Shown here: piece by piece, positions 25,529 through 34,786 of the stretch
Position numbering within the stretch: the first letter of the stretch is position 1
How the letters are laid out: each line of letters begins with the position of its first letter
Assembly: GCF_042643485.1 (NCBI RefSeq)
Contig: NZ_JBHRSJ010000002.1
Span: 1-64,000, forward strand
Origin: Azotobacter bryophylli
Lineage (GTDB): Bacteria > Pseudomonadota > Gammaproteobacteria > Pseudomonadales > Pseudomonadaceae
Direction: 5' to 3'
Length of the DNA stretch: 64,000 bases
The notes under the pieces: generated by a model
Told to the model about the DNA's origin: nothing
Seen by the model: only the letters and a program-made list of their open reading frames with translations
The model's database searches: none
Program-made: the position numbers and the translations under genes

Positions 25529-26011
25529 GTGACGGCCTGGGACATCGCGATAGCGACCATCGCGGACGAGTTCTCCGACCTGTCCGGTATCGAGCCGGCC
25601 ATCCGGACCGTCCTGCGCCTGCTGCTGGCGGCGCTGCTCGGCGGCCTGCTGGGCAACGAGCGCGAGCACCACGGCAAGGCGGCGGGCATCCGCACCCACA
25701 TGCTGGTGGCGCTGGGCTCCACCCTGTTCGTCCTGGCCCCGCAGCTGACCGGCGTCTCCCACGACGCCATGAGCCGGGTGGTCCAGGGCATCGTGGCCGG
25801 GGTCGGCTTCCTCTGCGCCGGCACCATCCTCAAGACCAGCGGCGACAGCAAGGTCCGCGGCCTGACCACCGCCGCCGGCCTCTGGCTGAACACGGCAGTG
25901 GGCGTCTGCGTCGGTCTCGGCCACGAGGCGACCGCGGTGCTCGGCACCCTGCTCGCCCTGTTCATCCTCAACGTGCTGCCGAAGATCATCGAGGAGCCCC
26001 GCCAGGATTGA
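25529..26011 (+). CDS. MgtC/SapB-family membrane protein
   Basis: This 160-residue protein has about four transmembrane helices and the MgtC signature LLGNEREHHGKAAGIRTHML. It continues with VQGIVAGVGFLCAGTIL and GLTTAAGLWLNTAVGVCVG. MgtC-type proteins are linked to low-magnesium adaptation and F-ATPase control. The start is a GTG at 25529 with GGGAGG upstream; a longer ATG start at 25445 would add a low-quality extension. The length fits the short SapB-type subgroup, which lacks the C-terminal soluble domain. Confidence 0.9.
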   Translation: MTAWDIAIATIADEFSDLSGIEPAIRTVLRLLLAALLGGLLGNEREHHGKAAGIRTHMLVALGSTLFVLAPQLTGVSHDAMSRVVQGIVAGVGFLCAGTILKTSGDSKVRGLTTAAGLWLNTAVGVCVGLGHEATAVLGTLLALFILNVLPKIIEEPRQD

Positions 26012-26105
26012 GCCGCCCGCCCCAGTCATGAAGGCGTCACATCCCCCTCGTTAACCTGATGCGCGAGCCACCGCTCCCCCGACGCCCCGCTCGCGAGAAC
26101 CTTCC

Positions 26106-26501
26106 ATGCGCACCGAGCCAGCCGACCGAGATACCGCCGGGCGCCCCTGGAAAGGCCGCAAGGGATTCAGCCGGGTGCTGCATGCCGCGGGCTACTCCAT
26201 GGCCGGACTGCGGGCAGCCTTCGTCGGCGAATCGGCCTTCCGCCAGCTCGTCCTGCTCAACCTGCTGCTGATCCCTCTCGCCTGCCTTCTGGAAGTGGAG
26301 CGGGCCGAACGCGTCCTGCTGATCGCCACGGTGTTCCTGACGCTGATCGTCGAACTACTCAACTCGGCCATCGAGGCGGCGATCGACCGCATCTCCCTGA
26401 GCACGCATCCCCTCTCCAAGCGGGCCAAGGACATGGGCAGCGCCGCGCAGTTTCTCGCGCTCGGGCTGGTCGTGCTGGTCTGGGCGGGAATACTGCTGTG
26501 A
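26106..26501 (+). CDS. dgkA: Diacylglycerol kinase (DgkA type)
   Basis: This 131-residue membrane protein has three transmembrane helices and the family motifs VELLNSAIEAAIDRIS (catalytic Glu) and KRAKDMGSAAQFLAL. It phosphorylates diacylglycerol released by membrane-derived oligosaccharide synthesis, returning phosphatidic acid to phospholipid synthesis. It lies 94 bp after mgtC on the same strand. Confidence 0.95.
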   Translation: MRTEPADRDTAGRPWKGRKGFSRVLHAAGYSMAGLRAAFVGESAFRQLVLLNLLLIPLACLLEVERAERVLLIATVFLTLIVELLNSAIEAAIDRISLSTHPLSKRAKDMGSAAQFLALGLVVLVWAGILL

Positions 26502-26678
26502 AAGCCTCGGAGCGTCCCTCCCCCTTCGGAAGAGCGCTCGAAAGCAGGCAGGAACGCTGACGCTCGGGCGATTCCTAGAGCCTCGGTCGAAGAAACCGAA
26601 AAGTCGGCATCAATGATGCATTGGAAATGAAGCTGAAACCAAAACCGTTTATACCTACATTTTTTGCTGATTTGCTGT

Positions 26679-26963
26679 ATGAAAAATCAACAAAGTGCTG
26701 TCCCGATCACAACAGAGGCCGTCATTTTCGGCTGCATCCTGCTGAATGCCGCGCTCATCATCAGCGGCTCGATGTTTCTCGACCAGTTGGTCTGGCAGAC
26801 GGAAAGCCAATCCGCCAACCCCATCAGGCACGAACGCCCGAAAGCCGGGGCACAGGAACCGGATTGGCTGGCAAGCCGGGAAACCAGCCCGGATTGCCGG
26901 GTGGTAAGGGCCAGCGAACCCTCGACCAATCAAGACGGGGGGTTTCTTCATATCTGTTACTAG
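26679..26963 (+). CDS. Possible small membrane protein
   Basis: This 94-residue reading frame starts MKNQQSAVPITTEAVIFGCI and has one clear hydrophobic segment (residues 13-35), then a polar tail. It has no ribosome-binding site and lies in a lower-GC stretch beside a tRNA gene. No family is recognised, and it may not be expressed. Confidence 0.35.
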   Translation: MKNQQSAVPITTEAVIFGCILLNAALIISGSMFLDQLVWQTESQSANPIRHERPKAGAQEPDWLASRETSPDCRVVRASEPSTNQDGGFLHICY

Positions 26964-27167
26964 GGCGCCGAACGACGCCTTGCCTGCGGCCAAGCCTTCG
27001 ATAACGCCGGGGCCATCGGAAGTTCCCTTCTACCGGAACAGATCCGGTACGAAAGCGGGCTTTGCCAAGCCACCATGCACCAAGCTGTTCCGTTTCCCTG
27101 GCTCCGCACAAGCGTTATCTCTCGTGCGCGCATCGCCCGCTTCCCATCGGCCAGACGCCAGAAACGC

Positions 27168-27194
27168 AAAAGCCCTGCATAAAGCAGGGCTTTT
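27168..27194 (-). terminator. Rho-independent terminator of tRNA-Ser
   Basis: GCCCTGC pairs with GCAGGGC around ATAAA, flanked by an A-run on one side and a T-run on the other, so it can work in both directions. It begins 11 bases downstream of the tRNA 3' end on the minus strand. Confidence 0.88.
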
Positions 27195-27204
27195 GGTGGA
27201 AAGC

Positions 27205-27294
27205 TGGCGGTGAGGGAGGGATTCGAACCCTCGATACGGTTTCCCGTATACACACTTTCCAGGCGTGCTCCTTCAACCGCTCGGACACCTCACC
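27205..27294 (-). tRNA. tRNA-Ser (anticodon GGA)
   Basis: The minus strand encodes a 90-base class II tRNA with acceptor stem GGTGAGG/CCTCACC, discriminator G and an encoded CCA. The anticodon loop is CTGGAAA, giving anticodon GGA. The long variable arm (TACGG/CCGTA) and the T-arm GGTTCGAATCC are both intact. It decodes UCC and UCU serine codons. No integrase or duplicated 3' end was seen nearby. Confidence 0.97.
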
Positions 27295-27376
27295 TGATCT
27301 CGCCGAACGCATCGTCCGTCGAGGCGCGCTAATTTAGCCGACCTCCCTATCGAATGCAAAGCTTTTTTCAAAAAAT

Positions 27377-27607
27377 TCATGCGTTTAGACAAACCGCCTG
27401 AATCGTGGGCAGCAAACGGCCCGTGACCAGACTCTGCGACCTCAGCCACCACAGCGCCAGAGAGACGGACAGACTGATCAGGAACAGCAGCAGAACCCCC
27501 ACCGGGCACTGGACCATCGGGGATCGGGCCAAGACGATCAGCGTCACGAGCGCAAGCCAAGTCAGGGTGAGGTGATTTCGCTTAGTGAATAGATCTCGGA
27601 AGCTCAT
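27377..27607 (-). CDS. Small two-helix membrane protein
   Basis: This 76-residue protein starts MSFRDLFTKRNHLTLTWLAL and has two hydrophobic segments (about residues 14-30 and 36-56) joined by a short loop. The ATG is preceded by a strong GAAGGAG site, which supports translation although the family is not recognised. It lies upstream of tRNA-Ser on the same strand. Confidence 0.55.
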   Translation of the reverse strand: MSFRDLFTKRNHLTLTWLALVTLIVLARSPMVQCPVGVLLLFLISLSVSLALWWLRSQSLVTGRLLPTIQAVCLNA

Positions 27608-28033
27608 GGGAGACTCCTTCCAGCCGGGACGAGCCACCATACCGCCCCCGGAAATACCGGACCAACAGCTGCCTGCCGAGAATTCCATGCAGTGCACAGA
27701 AACGGCCATCCAATCGAAGGGAGGGGAACTTTTTCAACGAGTCGACGGGCAGGAAGTCGGACAAACGGCAGCAGGCTGGAAAAAAGGCTCTGCCTTGGGA
27801 GCTGCGCCCCTCGGCGGGACTTCTCTCATAATCATTTGAAAGCAACTCACTAAAAAGAAATTCCCAACTCTTCTAAGTCGTCAGGCAAAAGCCTTTAGAG
27901 TTGTTTGTGAGTCCGGCAGGGAGCGAGGGCTAGCAGCGAGCCACGGGATGTCGTTTCTATCTGCAAATCATGCAGCGCATGCATGAGTGCCGAGTGGCTT
28001 ATCGTCATATCAACAATAAGAAAAGGCAAAGCC
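27608..28033 (+). other. Lower-GC intergenic region with a nested inverted-repeat structure (27845-27912)
   Basis: This stretch holds no convincing gene. An 84-codon plus-strand frame from 27585 overlaps the small membrane gene and has no family or site. Within it, ACTCAC (27845-27850) pairs with GTGAGT (27907-27912). Inside that pair, CAACTCT (27865-27871) pairs with AGAGTTG (27897-27903), and inside that AGGC-AAAA-GCCT forms a tight hairpin followed by TTT. The arrangement could be a structured RNA or a terminator. Strand and function are open. Confidence 0.4.
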
Positions 28034-28132
28034 ATGATCCAGCGCCCCGACAAGGTCCGGCAAGCCGGCCTCATCATTTTCGCCATCACCGTTCTCCTGA
28101 TCCTTCCCAACCTGAGCCGCTTCGTCAGTTAG
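28034..28132 (+). CDS. Possible 32-residue single-helix membrane protein
   Basis: A 32-codon frame begins MIQRPDKVRQAG and continues into one hydrophobic helix (LIIFAITVLLILP) ending NLSRFVS. It has a positively charged N-terminus, as expected of a small inner-membrane protein. The ribosome site is weak (AAGG). Its stop overlaps the stop of the convergent transporter by three bases. Confidence 0.38.
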   Translation: MIQRPDKVRQAGLIIFAITVLLILPNLSRFVS

Positions 28133-29016
28133 CGCAGCGTCGGCAGCAGCCAGGCCAGCAACAGCGGCATAAAGCCGAAGGCCAGCAGGGTCGAGCACAG
28201 CACCAGACTGGCGACCCGCTCCGGCGAACGGCCGGCCTTGACGGCGAACAGATAGTTGAACACGGCCACCGGCATGGCCGACTGCATGATCAGCACGCCC
28301 TGCACCAGGGGCGGCAGCTCGAGCAGCCGGCCGATCGCCCAGGCCACCCCGGCGCCGCACAGCAGCCGCAGGGCGCCCAGCAGCATGCCTTGGCCGAGCT
28401 GCTGGGTTCGGATGGAGGCCAGCGAAACCCCGAGGGTGACCAGCATCAACGGGATGGTCATGCCACCCAGCAGCCCCACCGTGTTGTCGAGCCAGCGTGG
28501 CAGTTCGAGGTCGAACAGCATGATCGGCAGCGCCAGGACCAGGCTGATGATGATGGGGTGCCCGAGCAGCCGCTTGATGGAGGTTTCGGCCCCGGCGAGC
28601 GCCATGCCCAGGGTGAAGTGCGAGACGGAGAGCACTAGGAAGAAGGCCACCGCCAATGCCAGGCCCTGCTCGCCGAAGGCGTAGAGGCTGATCGGCAGCC
28701 CCATGTTGCCGGAGTTGGGGAACAGGTAGGCGGGCACCAGCACCTTCCAGTCCTGCCGGAACAGGCGGCTGAGCAGCAGGCCGATGAGCCCCATGAGCAG
28801 GGTCACCGCCACGCAGGCGGCAGCCATCTGGCCGAAGGCGGCGGGGTCGATCCTGGATTTGCTCAGGGTCGACAGCACCAGACAGGGAGTGCCGACGTTG
28901 AGGATCAGCCGGGTGATGAAGTCGGTGGGATAGACGTGACCGAAGCGCACCCAGCCATAGCCGATGCCGGCGACGATGAAGATGGGAGCCATTACGGCGA
29001 ACAGTTCGGCCAGCAT
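28129..29016 (-). CDS. AEC-family transporter (auxin efflux carrier-like)
   Basis: This 295-residue protein has about ten transmembrane helices and the AEC pattern: an N-terminal VMAPIFIVAGIGYGWVR, NVGTPCLVLSTLS, the central AYLFPNSGNMGLPISLYAFG and the C-terminal MQSAMPVAVFNYLFAVK. Such carriers export small organic acids or amino-acid-like compounds; the substrate is not predictable. The start at 29016 has AAGGAAGAGG upstream. Confidence 0.9.
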   Translation of the reverse strand: MLAELFAVMAPIFIVAGIGYGWVRFGHVYPTDFITRLILNVGTPCLVLSTLSKSRIDPAAFGQMAAACVAVTLLMGLIGLLLSRLFRQDWKVLVPAYLFPNSGNMGLPISLYAFGEQGLALAVAFFLVLSVSHFTLGMALAGAETSIKRLLGHPIIISLVLALPIMLFDLELPRWLDNTVGLLGGMTIPLMLVTLGVSLASIRTQQLGQGMLLGALRLLCGAGVAWAIGRLLELPPLVQGVLIMQSAMPVAVFNYLFAVKAGRSPERVASLVLCSTLLAFGFMPLLLAWLLPTLR

Positions 29017-29175
29017 ACGCCTCTTCCTTATCCCGCTGTTTTTGGGGCGCACATCCTAGCGTTCCGGCCTGGCCTTGGCCATTGCCGGCCCCGGTGCGCG
29101 CCGGCTGGCCACTGTAATGCAACGGCTCCGCCGAGATGCTATGGTCCCGGCTCCCTTCATCCGGCTGGTGATTCG

Positions 29176-29979
29176 ATGCGTTCCCTTCTACTCATGCTGA
29201 TGCTGGCGGCGAGCCTGCCCCTGGCCGCCGCCGAACTGATCCTGGACCTGCCCGGCCACTCCCGGCGCTGGAGCACCGCCGAATTGCTCGCCCATCCGCA
29301 GGCGCAGGAAATCGAGATTCCGGCGGATGTCAGCTACAAACGCCCCATGCGCTATCGCGCCGTACCGATGGCCGCCCTGCTGCAGGGCGTCGCACCGGGC
29401 GACCATATCCAGGCGGTGGCGACCGATGGCTTCGCCGCCGAACTGCCGGCCGCCCCGCTGCTGAACAGCAAGGGCGCTCGTGCCTGGCTGGCAGTCGAGG
29501 CCCCGGATGCGCCCTGGCCCGGCCTGGGCAAGGGCGGAGCCAGCGCCGGTCCCTTCTATCTGGTCTGGACCCATCCCGAAGCCGGCAGGATCGGCCCGGA
29601 GCAGTGGCCGTTCCGCGTCACCCGGATAGCCGGGCTGCCCCCCCTCGCCCAGCGTTTTCCGGCCCTGTTGCCGGCCGAAGACGCGAGCCCGTCGGTCAAG
29701 GCGGGCTTCGCCCAGTTTCAGAAGCACTGCATGGCCTGTCACCGCCTGAACCGCCAGGGAGATGCCCAGTTCGGCCCGGATCTCAACGTGCCGAACAACC
29801 CCACCGAATACTTCCACGAGGCGTTCCTCCGCCGCTACATCCGTGATCCCCAGAGCCTGCGCCACTGGCCGCAGGCTCGCATGCCGGCCTTCTCCGCGCA
29901 GGCACTGAGCGATAGCGAACTGGAGCAACTGCTGGCCTATCTGCGACACATGGCGGGACGCAAGGTGGCGTCCAGGTAA
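29176..29979 (+). CDS. Exported SorA-like domain fused to a cytochrome c
   Basis: This 267-residue protein has a signal peptide (MRSLLLMLMLAASLPLAAA). A domain of about 130 residues follows that resembles the small molybdopterin-oxidoreductase-type fold (WSTAELLAHPQAQEIEIPAD, then YRAVPMAALLQGV, then WPFRVTRIAGL). A C-terminal class I cytochrome c domain has haem motif CMACH and a likely Met ligand in ARMPAFSAQALSDSELEQLL. The first domain has no cofactor residues that can be confirmed, so a periplasmic electron-transfer role is inferred from the haem domain. It converges with the RraB-family gene. Confidence 0.82.
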   Translation: MRSLLLMLMLAASLPLAAAELILDLPGHSRRWSTAELLAHPQAQEIEIPADVSYKRPMRYRAVPMAALLQGVAPGDHIQAVATDGFAAELPAAPLLNSKGARAWLAVEAPDAPWPGLGKGGASAGPFYLVWTHPEAGRIGPEQWPFRVTRIAGLPPLAQRFPALLPAEDASPSVKAGFAQFQKHCMACHRLNRQGDAQFGPDLNVPNNPTEYFHEAFLRRYIRDPQSLRHWPQARMPAFSAQALSDSELEQLLAYLRHMAGRKVASR

Positions 29980-30018
29980 ACGGAGGGAGGCGCGAAGGAA
30001 GAGTCGGGAGGGACATGA

Positions 30019-30044
30019 CACCGGCCGACCCTGGCCGGCCGGTG
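30019..30044 (+). terminator. Stem-loop between convergent genes
   Basis: CACCGGCC pairs with GGCCGGTG around a ten-base loop, in the gap between the cytochrome gene and the RraB-family gene. It lacks a T-run, so bidirectional termination is only probable. Confidence 0.45.
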
Positions 30045-30055
30045 CGGCAACGCGT

Positions 30056-30406
30056 TTACTGCCAGGGATGGGACAGCGTGATTTCCTGGGTGACGCCCCA
30101 GCCGTCCATCACCCCACCCAAGGGGGCCACGACCGACTCCAGATCCTGCTCGAAGTCGCCGATACCCTCATGGGTGGCGTACATCACCTTGCTGACCTGC
30201 AGGTGCCAGGCTCCGTCATCCCGCGCGGATACCTGGGCATTCAGGGATTCACCGCGAAAATTTCTAGCTGCCATACGGGCCCGGTCCTCGTCGGGGAAGA
30301 TGGCGTAAAACTCGATGGGATGGACGCGGGTGAAATCGAACCCGCCCTCCTTCATTCGCCGAAGCACAGCGCTGCTGACATCATCGGGGAAGGTGCTGCT
30401 GCTCAT
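30056..30406 (-). CDS. RraB-family (ribonuclease E inhibitor-like) protein
   Basis: This 116-residue protein matches the RraB domain: MKEGGFDFTRVHPIEFYAIF, then RARMAARNFRG, and the C-terminal FEQDLESVVAPLGGVMDGWGV. In enteric bacteria RraB binds the RNase E degradosome and modulates its activity; the role in pseudomonads is less clear. No transmembrane or secretion signal is present. It stands alone between a convergent cytochrome gene and speE. Confidence 0.82.
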   Translation of the reverse strand: MSSSTFPDDVSSAVLRRMKEGGFDFTRVHPIEFYAIFPDEDRARMAARNFRGESLNAQVSARDDGAWHLQVSKVMYATHEGIGDFEQDLESVVAPLGGVMDGWGVTQEITLSHPWQ

Positions 30407-30687
30407 GACACGACCTCCTCAGTGATGGATCGAAGATTGCGATGGAAGAAACGGTCACGACAGACTCATGGCAACGAAAACTTCTTTTCGGATTGCCCGA
30501 AAATTCGCTGAGCAGTTGGCCAAGGGCTGAGCCGCGCAAAGCGAGCTAAGATGCTGCCTGACAAGCATAGCTCCAAACAGGCCAGATTGCTGGCCAGATG
30601 ACGGCTACGCGAGCCCAATGGAACATCCCCTCCCCCGAACGGGGGAAGGGTCAAACAATCAAACAGACAACCGGCCAGACTCTTGGT

Positions 30688-31548
<861 letters not shown>

Positions 31549-31662
31549 GGATGATTCTCCCCGGTGGGTACTGGCGAAAAGGCAGCCTCGCGGCCGGCCG
31601 AAAGGCCGGGCATTCTACGTGGACGAGCATGGCAGGTCGAACCGGGCACCGGTCACCGCGTG

Positions 31663-32346
31663 TCAGAAGTTCTCCGGGAGGATCTCGGTGAAGCTGGCGA
31701 CCGTCGGGTGCCCGGCCAGAGAGCCGCCCTCGCGAGCCAGTCCACAGGTCTTGAGGCCGGCCTCACGGGCGGCGTCCAGTTCCTGCACCACGTCCGAGAG
31801 GAACAGGATGTCGCCGGCAGGCAGGCCGATGGCATCGGCGATCCGGGCATAGGAAGCCGCCTCGCGCTTGCCGCCGGAGGTGGTGTCGAAGTAGCCGGAG
31901 AACAGCGACGTCAGGTCGCCGACCTCGGAATAGCCGAAAATCAGCTTCTGCGCCTGGATCGAGCCGGAGGAATAGACGTAGAGCGCATAACCCACGGCCT
32001 GCCAGTAGCGCATCGCCTGCACGGCATCCGCGTAGACATGCCCCTGGATCTCCCCGCTCCGGTAGCCCTGCTCCCAGACCATGCCCTGCAGCGCCTTCAG
32101 CGGCGTGGCCTTGCGGTCTTCGGCGATCCAGCCGAGGAGGATCTCGATCACCCGCTCCGGTTCGGCCCCCGTCTCGCCGCTCTCGGCGCGGACGGCATTG
32201 AGCTGGGCGGCGACCTCGGGCTCGGCGGCCCGCTCGCGGACGAACTGCGGCAGGTGCGCCTTGGCATAGGGAAAAAGTACATCGAAGACGAAACGCACCG
32301 AGCTGGTGGTGCCTTCGATATCGGTCAGGATGGCTTTTATCGGCAT
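31663..32346 (-). CDS. mtnC: Enolase-phosphatase MtnC (methionine salvage)
   Basis: This 227-residue HAD-family enzyme enolises and dephosphorylates 2,3-diketo-5-methylthiopentyl-1-phosphate to the acireductone. It shows the HAD motifs ILTDIEGTTSS (nucleophile Asp), VYSSGSIQAQKL and FLSDVVQELDAAREAG. It is 26 bp downstream of mtnD on the same strand and last of an mtnB-mtnD-mtnC order with the MFS gene ahead. Confidence 0.97.
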   Translation of the reverse strand: MPIKAILTDIEGTTSSVRFVFDVLFPYAKAHLPQFVRERAAEPEVAAQLNAVRAESGETGAEPERVIEILLGWIAEDRKATPLKALQGMVWEQGYRSGEIQGHVYADAVQAMRYWQAVGYALYVYSSGSIQAQKLIFGYSEVGDLTSLFSGYFDTTSGGKREAASYARIADAIGLPAGDILFLSDVVQELDAAREAGLKTCGLAREGGSLAGHPTVASFTEILPENF

Positions 32347-32372
32347 GTCGTGTCTCTTGGGTGATCCCTTGC

Positions 32373-32918
32373 TCAGTCTTCCAGGCAGGGGAAGTGGCTG
32401 GCGATGTCCTTGCCGGTGAAGCGGGCGACCCAGCCTTCCGGATTGTTGAACAGGCGGATGGCGACGAAGTGCGGGTGCTCGCCCATGTCGAACCAGTGCG
32501 GCGTACCGGCCGGCACCGAGATCAGGTCGTTCTTCTCGCAGAGCACCGCGTACACCTTGTCGCCGATGTGCAGGGAGAACAGCCCGCGGCCGGCGACGAA
32601 GAAGCGCACCTCGTCCTCGCCATGGGTGTGCTCGTCGAGGAACTTGGAGCGCAGCTCGGCCTTCTGCGGGTGATCGTCGGTGAGACTGATCACGTCGACG
32701 GTGACGTAGCCGCCCTCCGCCTTCAGCCGCTCTATCTCCGGACGGTAGGCGGCGATCACCTGCTCCTGGCTGGCGCCGGGGGCGATCGGCGCACTGGCCT
32801 GCCAACGCTCGAAGCGCACGCCGACCTCGGCCAGGGTGGCGGCGATGTCCTCGCCGTGGGTGAGCACCTTGAAGGGCTGGGCGGAATTGGTGTCGTGGTA
32901 GACGCTCAGGCAGCTCAT
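32373..32918 (-). CDS. mtnD: Acireductone dioxygenase MtnD
   Basis: This 181-residue cupin converts acireductone to the keto-acid precursor of methionine. The metal site is the cupin motif DEHTHGEDEVRFF with a later His in AGTPHWFDMG. The C-terminal VAIRLFNNPEGWVARFTG is typical. Iron or nickel binding decides the product, but the metal cannot be read from sequence. It lies 38 bp from mtnB. Confidence 0.97.
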   Translation of the reverse strand: MSCLSVYHDTNSAQPFKVLTHGEDIAATLAEVGVRFERWQASAPIAPGASQEQVIAAYRPEIERLKAEGGYVTVDVISLTDDHPQKAELRSKFLDEHTHGEDEVRFFVAGRGLFSLHIGDKVYAVLCEKNDLISVPAGTPHWFDMGEHPHFVAIRLFNNPEGWVARFTGKDIASHFPCLED

Positions 32919-32956
32919 GGGCAGGTTTCTCCTTTGGGTAGGGGGCGGATGATGCC

Positions 32957-33577
32957 TCAGGCTTTGTGCAACGCACGCATCTTCAGTTCGCACTCGAACA
33001 GGAACTCGAAGGCCTCGACCTGACGCAGGGCGTCGGCCATGGTGACGCCCCAGGTATAGAGGCCATGGCCGCGAATCAGGTAGCCGACACAGTCGGGGTG
33101 CTCGTCCAGCCAGGGCTGTACCCGGCGCGCCAGGCGGGCGATGTCCTGATCGTTGTCGAAGATCGGCACGCAGACCTGGCACTCGTGGGTCGAGATGCCG
33201 GCGAAGGCTTTCTGCAGTTCGTAATCGGCGAACACCAGGGAATCGCTCAGGGTGAGCCGCGACAGCACGGTGGCGTTCACCGAGTGGGTGTGCAGCACCG
33301 CGCCGACCTCCGGTTTCCAAGTGTACAGCTGGGTATGCAGCAGGGTCTCGGCGGAAGGCTTCTTGCCCGGCTCCAGGCTGTTGCCGGCCATGTCGGTGGC
33401 CAGCACGTCGTCCTCGCCGAGCTGGCCCTTGTGCTTGCCGGAAACGGTCAGCAGCGCCTCGCTGGCCGACAGCCGCGCGGAGTAGTTGCTGCTGGTGGCC
33501 GGGGACCAGCCGCGGCCATACAGGAAGCGCCCGGCCTCGATGATCTGCTGGGCGAGTTGTGCTCGGGTCAGGCTCAT
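32957..33577 (-). CDS. mtnB: Methylthioribulose-1-phosphate dehydratase MtnB
   Basis: This 206-residue class II aldolase-fold enzyme dehydrates methylthioribulose-1-phosphate. It has ATSSNYSARLS, the zinc His pair in GAVLHTHSVNATVLSRL and a third His in LIRGHGLYTWG. The ATG overlaps the MFS stop by four bases, so the two are coupled. Confidence 0.96.
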   Translation of the reverse strand: MSLTRAQLAQQIIEAGRFLYGRGWSPATSSNYSARLSASEALLTVSGKHKGQLGEDDVLATDMAGNSLEPGKKPSAETLLHTQLYTWKPEVGAVLHTHSVNATVLSRLTLSDSLVFADYELQKAFAGISTHECQVCVPIFDNDQDIARLARRVQPWLDEHPDCVGYLIRGHGLYTWGVTMADALRQVEAFEFLFECELKMRALHKA

Positions 33578-34725
33578 GGCCCCTCCTCTTTCAAACGGAT
33601 GGCGGTGACGCAGGCGGCCGCCAGCGCGGCCAGACTGGCCAGACCGAAGGTCCAGGCCGGGCCCAGGGCCGTCCAGCAGTAACCGGAATACAGCGCCCCC
33701 AGGGCGCCGCCGACGCCGGACAGGCTGGCATAGAGCGCCTGGCCCTGGCCCTGCTGGCGCGCCCCGAAGCTGCGCTGGACGAAATGGATCGCGGCTACGT
33801 GGAAACTGCCGAAGGTCGCCGCATGCAGAACCTGGGCGAACAGCAGCACGCCCAGATGATCGGCCAGATTGCCCAGGAGCAGCCAGCGCAGCGCGGCCAG
33901 CAGGAAGCTCGCCAGCAGCACCTGACGCAGGGAACAGCGAACGAGCAGCTGGGGGATGACCAGGAACAGCAGGATCTCCGCCACCACGCCGAGCGCCCAC
34001 AGCTGACCGATCAGCCCGCGTTCGTAGCCCAGCGCCTCCAGATGGATGCTGATGAAGGTGTAATAGGGCCCATGGCTCAGCTGCATCAGGGCCACGCAGA
34101 CGTAGAAGGCCAGCACCCCCGGCCGGCGCAGCTGCGCAAGGAAGCCGCCATGACCGGCGGTTTCCTCACGATGGGCCGGCTGGGCGTTCGGCACCCAGAG
34201 ACTGCCGAGGACGATGCCGCCCATGATCAGGATCAGCGCCCAGGGATAGGCATCCAGGCTGACCCGCTCGAACAGCTGGCCGAGGCCGACCACGGTGACG
34301 ATGAAGCCGATGCTGCCCCACAGGCGCAGTCGGCTGTAGCGCGCCGCCTGATCGCGCAGGTGCGCCAGGGTGATGACCTCGAACTGCGGCAGCACCGCAT
34401 GCCAGAAGAAGGCATGCAGGGCCATCACCAGCGCCAACCAGGCATAGCTCTGGCTCACGAAAATCAGCGCGAAGGACGCCAGGGTGCAGAGCGCGCCCAG
34501 ACGTACGATGGCCAGCCGCCGACCGGTCGCATCGCCCAGCCAGCCCCACAGGTTGGGCGCGACGCAGCGCATCAGCATGGGGATCGCCACCAGCTCGCCG
34601 ATCCGCGCGGCGGAGAAGCCCAGGTGGTCGAAATACAGGGCGAAAAACGGCGCCGTCGCCCCGAGCAGGGCGAAGTAGAAGAAATAGAAACCGGACAGTC
34701 GCCAATAAGGAAGAGCCGTGGTCAT
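33574..34725 (-). CDS. MFS transporter, HcaT-like
   Basis: This 383-residue major facilitator has about 12 helices. It has YWRLSGFYFFYFALLGATAPFFALYF at the N-terminus, the cytoplasmic loop GWLGDATGRRLAIVRLGALC and RLRLWGSIGFIVTVVG. The pattern fits the phenylpropionate/HcaT group. Its linkage by four overlapping bases to mtnB suggests uptake or export of a methylthio compound, but the substrate is not known. Confidence 0.88.
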   Translation of the reverse strand: MTTALPYWRLSGFYFFYFALLGATAPFFALYFDHLGFSAARIGELVAIPMLMRCVAPNLWGWLGDATGRRLAIVRLGALCTLASFALIFVSQSYAWLALVMALHAFFWHAVLPQFEVITLAHLRDQAARYSRLRLWGSIGFIVTVVGLGQLFERVSLDAYPWALILIMGGIVLGSLWVPNAQPAHREETAGHGGFLAQLRRPGVLAFYVCVALMQLSHGPYYTFISIHLEALGYERGLIGQLWALGVVAEILLFLVIPQLLVRCSLRQVLLASFLLAALRWLLLGNLADHLGVLLFAQVLHAATFGSFHVAAIHFVQRSFGARQQGQGQALYASLSGVGGALGALYSGYCWTALGPAWTFGLASLAALAAACVTAIRLKEEGP

Positions 34726-34786
34726 AGGCTACGGGCAGCCAGCGGACGGATGGCGGCCAGGGCCTCCGCCCAACCGGCTACGCCCC

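Noticed and set aside
27205..27294. tRNA-Ser as an integration site for a mobile element
   Set aside because: No integrase, transposase or duplicated tRNA end was found nearby.
27585..27839. 84-codon plus-strand frame
   Set aside because: It overlaps a better-supported small gene on the other strand, with no ribosome site or family.
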